The notes below the pieces were generated by a model that saw nothing but the letters and a program-made list of their open reading frames with translations, had not been told where the DNA came from and ran no database searches. A stretch of DNA of 64,000 bases from Quercus robur (taxonomy: Eukaryota; Streptophyta; Magnoliopsida; Fagales; Fagaceae): the NCBI RefSeq assembly GCF_932294415.1, contig NC_065535.1:26568782-26632781 (forward strand), written 5' to 3'. The position numbers were made by a program, and so were the translations under genes. Of this stretch, positions 60,821 to 64,000 are shown in pieces; position 1 is the stretch's first letter; each line of letters begins with the position of its first letter.

Positions 60821-61503
60821 CTAGTTTGGGTAGCACGTGTAAATCACGTGCACAACATTTCACAATGCCTTTATTTTTTATTGTGGTTGGTTTTAATATG
60901 ATATTTTATTATTTTATTTTAACTTACAAAAATTTCACCTAAATAATTGTAAAAATATTCTAATAAGCTCCTTACTGTTTTTATATATAGAAATTAACAC
61001 AAACCATACAGAAATGCAGGGCTAAAAGGCATCCTGTGGGAGTAATGAGTAAATGATAGAAAGACCATGCCAATTGATTTGGCTATGAACTTAAAAAAAA
61101 AAAAAAAAATGCTAAAATGCAAAATTCACCCCTATGTTTAACCAAAATTAATTTTACTTTTGTTTATTCTAGTACTCTAGTTTTCAAGTTTATTCAATTA
61201 ATACTTTTTCATCAATTTTTGTCATAGGTTGCTACCAATTAAAGTGTAAAAAAAATTAAAAAAAAAATTACCCAAAAACAGGCTGACTAACTACTTTTCA
61301 AGGACAAAAAAGTCATTACATTTAATACAAGTACTTGCACTTTTTATATATAGAAAAAGACAAAACAAACCCTCAAATGCATTCAGCCTACTTGTGTTTT
61401 AAGGGTAAAATGGTTATTGCAATCATTAAATAAACAATACACAAAAAGCAAGCAAGGTGCTTAACAAAGCGCTGTTCATAGGCATTCACACTTTTTATAT
61501 AGA
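60821..61503 (-). mobile_element. Helitron 1 (non-autonomous)
   Basis: The minus strand ends in a hairpin GCACGTGATTTACACGTGC, then TACCCAAA and CTAG, followed by host T at 60820. Its start is TCTATATAAAAAGTGTG at 61503. These are Helitron termini (5' TC, 3' hairpin + CTRR|T). No Rep/helicase. The interior includes a second 5'-end-like TCTATATATAAAAACAG at about 60990. Confidence 0.6.
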
Positions 61504-62159
61504 CTAGTTAAGGCATCACGTGCAAGGCACGTGCTAGCCATGGAAAAAAAAAAAAAGTAATGATTAGGATCTATTCTAAAAAGTTAATCTCATTCGTATA
61601 AGACCGTGACGGATCCCAGTTCAATATTTTATTATTTTATTTTGACCTATAACTTACACCTCATTAGTTGTGAATATATTGTAATAACAACAATATGTTA
61701 CAACATTTTTAGTTGTGCTAGATCTCGGTATGATATTTTATTATTTTATTTTAATTTATTTTGACCCATAAGGAATTGACATATGCATCACAACATTTTC
61801 ACAACATCTCTATGCATACATTGTACTTAATTACAATGTAAATTTATATTGTAGACACAAAAAAATTGTCAAATTTTGTACACATTTACAAAATTTGTAC
61901 AATATTTACCATTTTTTGTGCAAATGTGTATAATATTAACAACTTTTGTGTATTTAAAATGTAAACTTGCATTGCAAGTACAAAGTAAACATATAAAGAT
62001 CTTAAAAAAAAACAAAAACAAAAACAAAGCTCAAACCAACTGGCATACTTGAAGGAAAAAAAAGAAAAAAAAAAGAAAAGAAAAAGTATACCTCACTAAT
62101 TGAATAAATCAATAAAACACTATTCATGAGCCTTTGGCTCCTTTTATATAGTTAATAGA
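61504..62159 (-). mobile_element. Helitron 2, abutting Helitron 1
   Basis: 3' end: CACGTGCCTTGCACGTG hairpin, ATGCCTTAA and CTAG at 61507-61504, directly joined to the TC of Helitron 1. 5' end: TCTATTAACTATATAAAAGG at 62159, preceded by A. This fits insertion between A and the T of Helitron 1's own 5' end. Confidence 0.6.
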
Positions 62160-62249
62160 TATGCTAGCTTACATAAATATTTAAAAGAAAAAAAAAACCG
62201 ATAACTAAAAAAAAAGAAAAAAAAACTTTAGGTACTGTAGAAATTAATG

Positions 62250-63480
62250 TTAAAATGTTGTAGACTTAGCATTTTTTTATTTGATCTATAAAAAATTGAG
62301 ATCTCAACAATTGTGAAAATATTGTGATAACAATAAGTGTTGTAACATTTTCTCGAAACATTTATTTTTAGTTGTGGTTGATCACAGTCTCATATTTTAT
62401 TATTTTATTTCGACTTGTAAGAAATTGACACGTCAATAATTGTGAAAATATTATGAAATTTGTTGTGTCAATATAACAATATATATACTAGCTTATATAA
62501 ATATTTAAAAGAAAAAAAAACCGATTACTAAAAAAAAAAAAAAAAACTTTAGGCACTGTATCTACCATGTCAGTTGAATAAACCAAAAGCACTGCACAAT
62601 AAGTATTGTAACATATTCTCAAAAAATTTATTTTTAATTGTGGTTGGTCACAGTATCATTATATTTTATTATTTTATTTCGACTTGTAAGAAATTGACAC
62701 ATCAATAATTGTGAAAATATTGTGAAATTTGTTGTGTTAGTATAATAATATATATACCAGCTTATATAAATATTTAAAAGGAAAAAAAAATAAAAAAACA
62801 TAAACCAATTACTGAAAATAAATAAATAAATAAATAAAATTAGCCACGATAACTACAGTGCCAATTGAATAAAGCAAAAACACTGCACAATAAGTGTTGT
62901 AACATTTTCTGATAACATTTATTATTTTATTTTGACTTGTAAGAAATTGACACGTCAATAATTGTAAAAATATTGTGAAATTTGTTGTGTCAGTATAACA
63001 ATATATATACCAGCTTACATAAATATTTAAAAAAAAAAAAAAAAAACTTTAGCTACAATGCCAGTTAACTAAACCAAAAGCACTGTAGCTATCGTGCATA
63101 CTCGCATTCGCGATAAAACAAAAGCACTACACAATAAGTGTTGTAACATTTTCTCAAAACATTTATTTTTAATTGTGGTTGGTCACAGTCTCATATTTTA
63201 TTATTTTATTTCGACTTGTAAAAAATTAACACGTCAATAATTGTGAAAATATTGTGAAATTTGTTGTGTCAGTATAACAATATATATACCAGCTTACATA
63301 AATATTTAAAAGAATAAAAAAAACACAAACCGATTATTGAAAAAAAAAAAAAAAAACTTTAGGCACTGTAACTATAGTGCCGGTCAATAATTCTGAAAAT
63401 ATTGTAAAATTTATTGCGCTAGTATAACAATATATATATATATACCAGCTTACATAAATATTTTTTTAAAAAAAATTAGA
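62250..63480. repeat. degenerate ~255-280-bp tandem array
   Basis: TTTATT(T)CGACTTGTAAGAAATTGACA recurs at 62411, 62680, 62933 and 63212. Each is followed by AATAATTGTGAAAATATTGTG, AACAATATATATACCAGCTT and an A-rich tract, then CAAAAGCACTG. A fifth partial copy starts near 63380. Related words occur in the Helitrons at 60880-60950 and 61620-61770, so the array is probably derived from Helitron interiors. Confidence 0.75.
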
Positions 63481-63659
63481 GACTGTAGCTCCAGTGCCGG
63501 TTAACTAAACCAAAAGCACTGTATATAAAGAAGAAAGAAAAGAAAAAGACACAAAAAAAAAAAAAAAAAAAACCTCACAAAACCAAAGCACTGTTGCCAC
63601 TACAGTGCTTGCACAGTGCAAACACACTGAATGCACAGTACCGAAGTACTGTAAGGGCA

Positions 63660-63990
63660 TAGCCGCTTTTTATATAAAGATAATTTTTAAGGGTAAAAAG
63701 GTTATTGCAATTATTAAACAAACAACAAACAAAAAGCAAGCAAGGTACTCAACAAAGCACTATTCACAGGCTCATTCACACTTTTTATATAGGTAATAGA
63801 GAAAAAGACAAAACAAACCCTCAAATGCATTCAGTCTAATTGTATTTTAAGGGTAAAAAGGTTATTGCAATTATTAAACAAACAATAAACAAAACGCAAA
63901 AGGTGCTCAACAAAGCATTGTTCATAAGCTCATTCGCACTTTTTATATAAGTAAAAGAAATAGATATAGGTATATTTTGAATAATTGTTT
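63660..63990. repeat. direct repeats of a Helitron 5'-end module
   Basis: AAGGGTAAAAAGGTTATTGC...ACAAAGCA(C/T)T(A/G)TTCA...CACTTTTTATATA occurs at 63689-63790 and 63849-63950, and also at 61400-61500 inside Helitron 1. Each copy ends like a minus-strand Helitron 5' terminus, so several starts are stacked here. Confidence 0.6.
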
Positions 63991-64000
63991 GAAAAATTGT

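Overview
This window is nuclear DNA of a dicot plant. It is AT-rich, has GT-AG introns and carries UDP-glycosyltransferase, LTR-retrotransposon, LINE, SINE, CACTA, hAT, Mutator and Helitron sequences. The repeat families look like those of woody dicots such as Fagales (oak relatives), but that is an inference, not a sequence-based identification. I see no prokaryotic features, rRNA, functional tRNA or CRISPR array.

Backbone: three family-1 UDP-glycosyltransferase genes of the UGT87A type lie head-to-tail on the minus strand. Copy 1 (12419-14933) is intact, with two exons, a perfect 44-residue PSPG box, the catalytic His/Asp pair and an upstream TATA box. Copy 2 (23638-33839) is a close pseudogene, split by 8.5 kb of nested LTR elements and carrying frameshifts and a stop. 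Copy 3 (57887-60311) is a more diverged pseudogene with an internal exon-1 deletion and a 5-bp frameshift. Subtracting the insertions leaves only about 1.2-1.5 kb between copies, so this was a compact tandem cluster before transposons expanded it.

Region by region. 1-2080: a SINE with target duplications and two abutting Mutator-type MITEs. 2081-12000: a minus-strand LINE split by a 7.9-kb LTR element (family B, TSD CACTT) that has gag and a plant-transposon-like ORF but no pol. 12151-12310: a second SINE. 12419-14933: the intact UGT. 15738-16439: a solo LTR. 16798-23330: a CACTA element (TSD AGC) carrying apparent host exons (a PPR segment and an arabinogalactan-peptide C-terminus) plus a nested hAT MITE (TSD CTTTTTAT). 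23638-33839: the split UGT pseudogene, holding a solo LTR (TSD CCCAT) that itself holds a gag+ORF2 LTR element (family A, TSD GCAAC). 34327-55511: a 21-kb Mutator-like element (FAR1-type transposase, 9-bp TSD) into which a caulimovirid-like fragment between TA repeats, a Tat-type Ty3/gypsy complex with antisense plant-mobile-domain ORFs, four solo LTRs and a LINE fragment have gone. 55957-57569: another solo LTR. 57887-60311: the third UGT. 60821-62159: two Helitrons joined head-to-tail. 62250-63990: a degenerate tandem array.

Most LTR, CACTA, hAT and MULE insertions could be bounded exactly from matching target-site duplications. Roughly three quarters of the window is transposon, and the only evidently functional host gene is the first UGT. 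The most unusual items are the two related pol-less LTR families with the same gag + second-ORF architecture, the pair of opposed solo LTRs 33 bp apart, the gene-capturing CACTA element, and the pararetroviral fragment fitted between two TA microsatellites.
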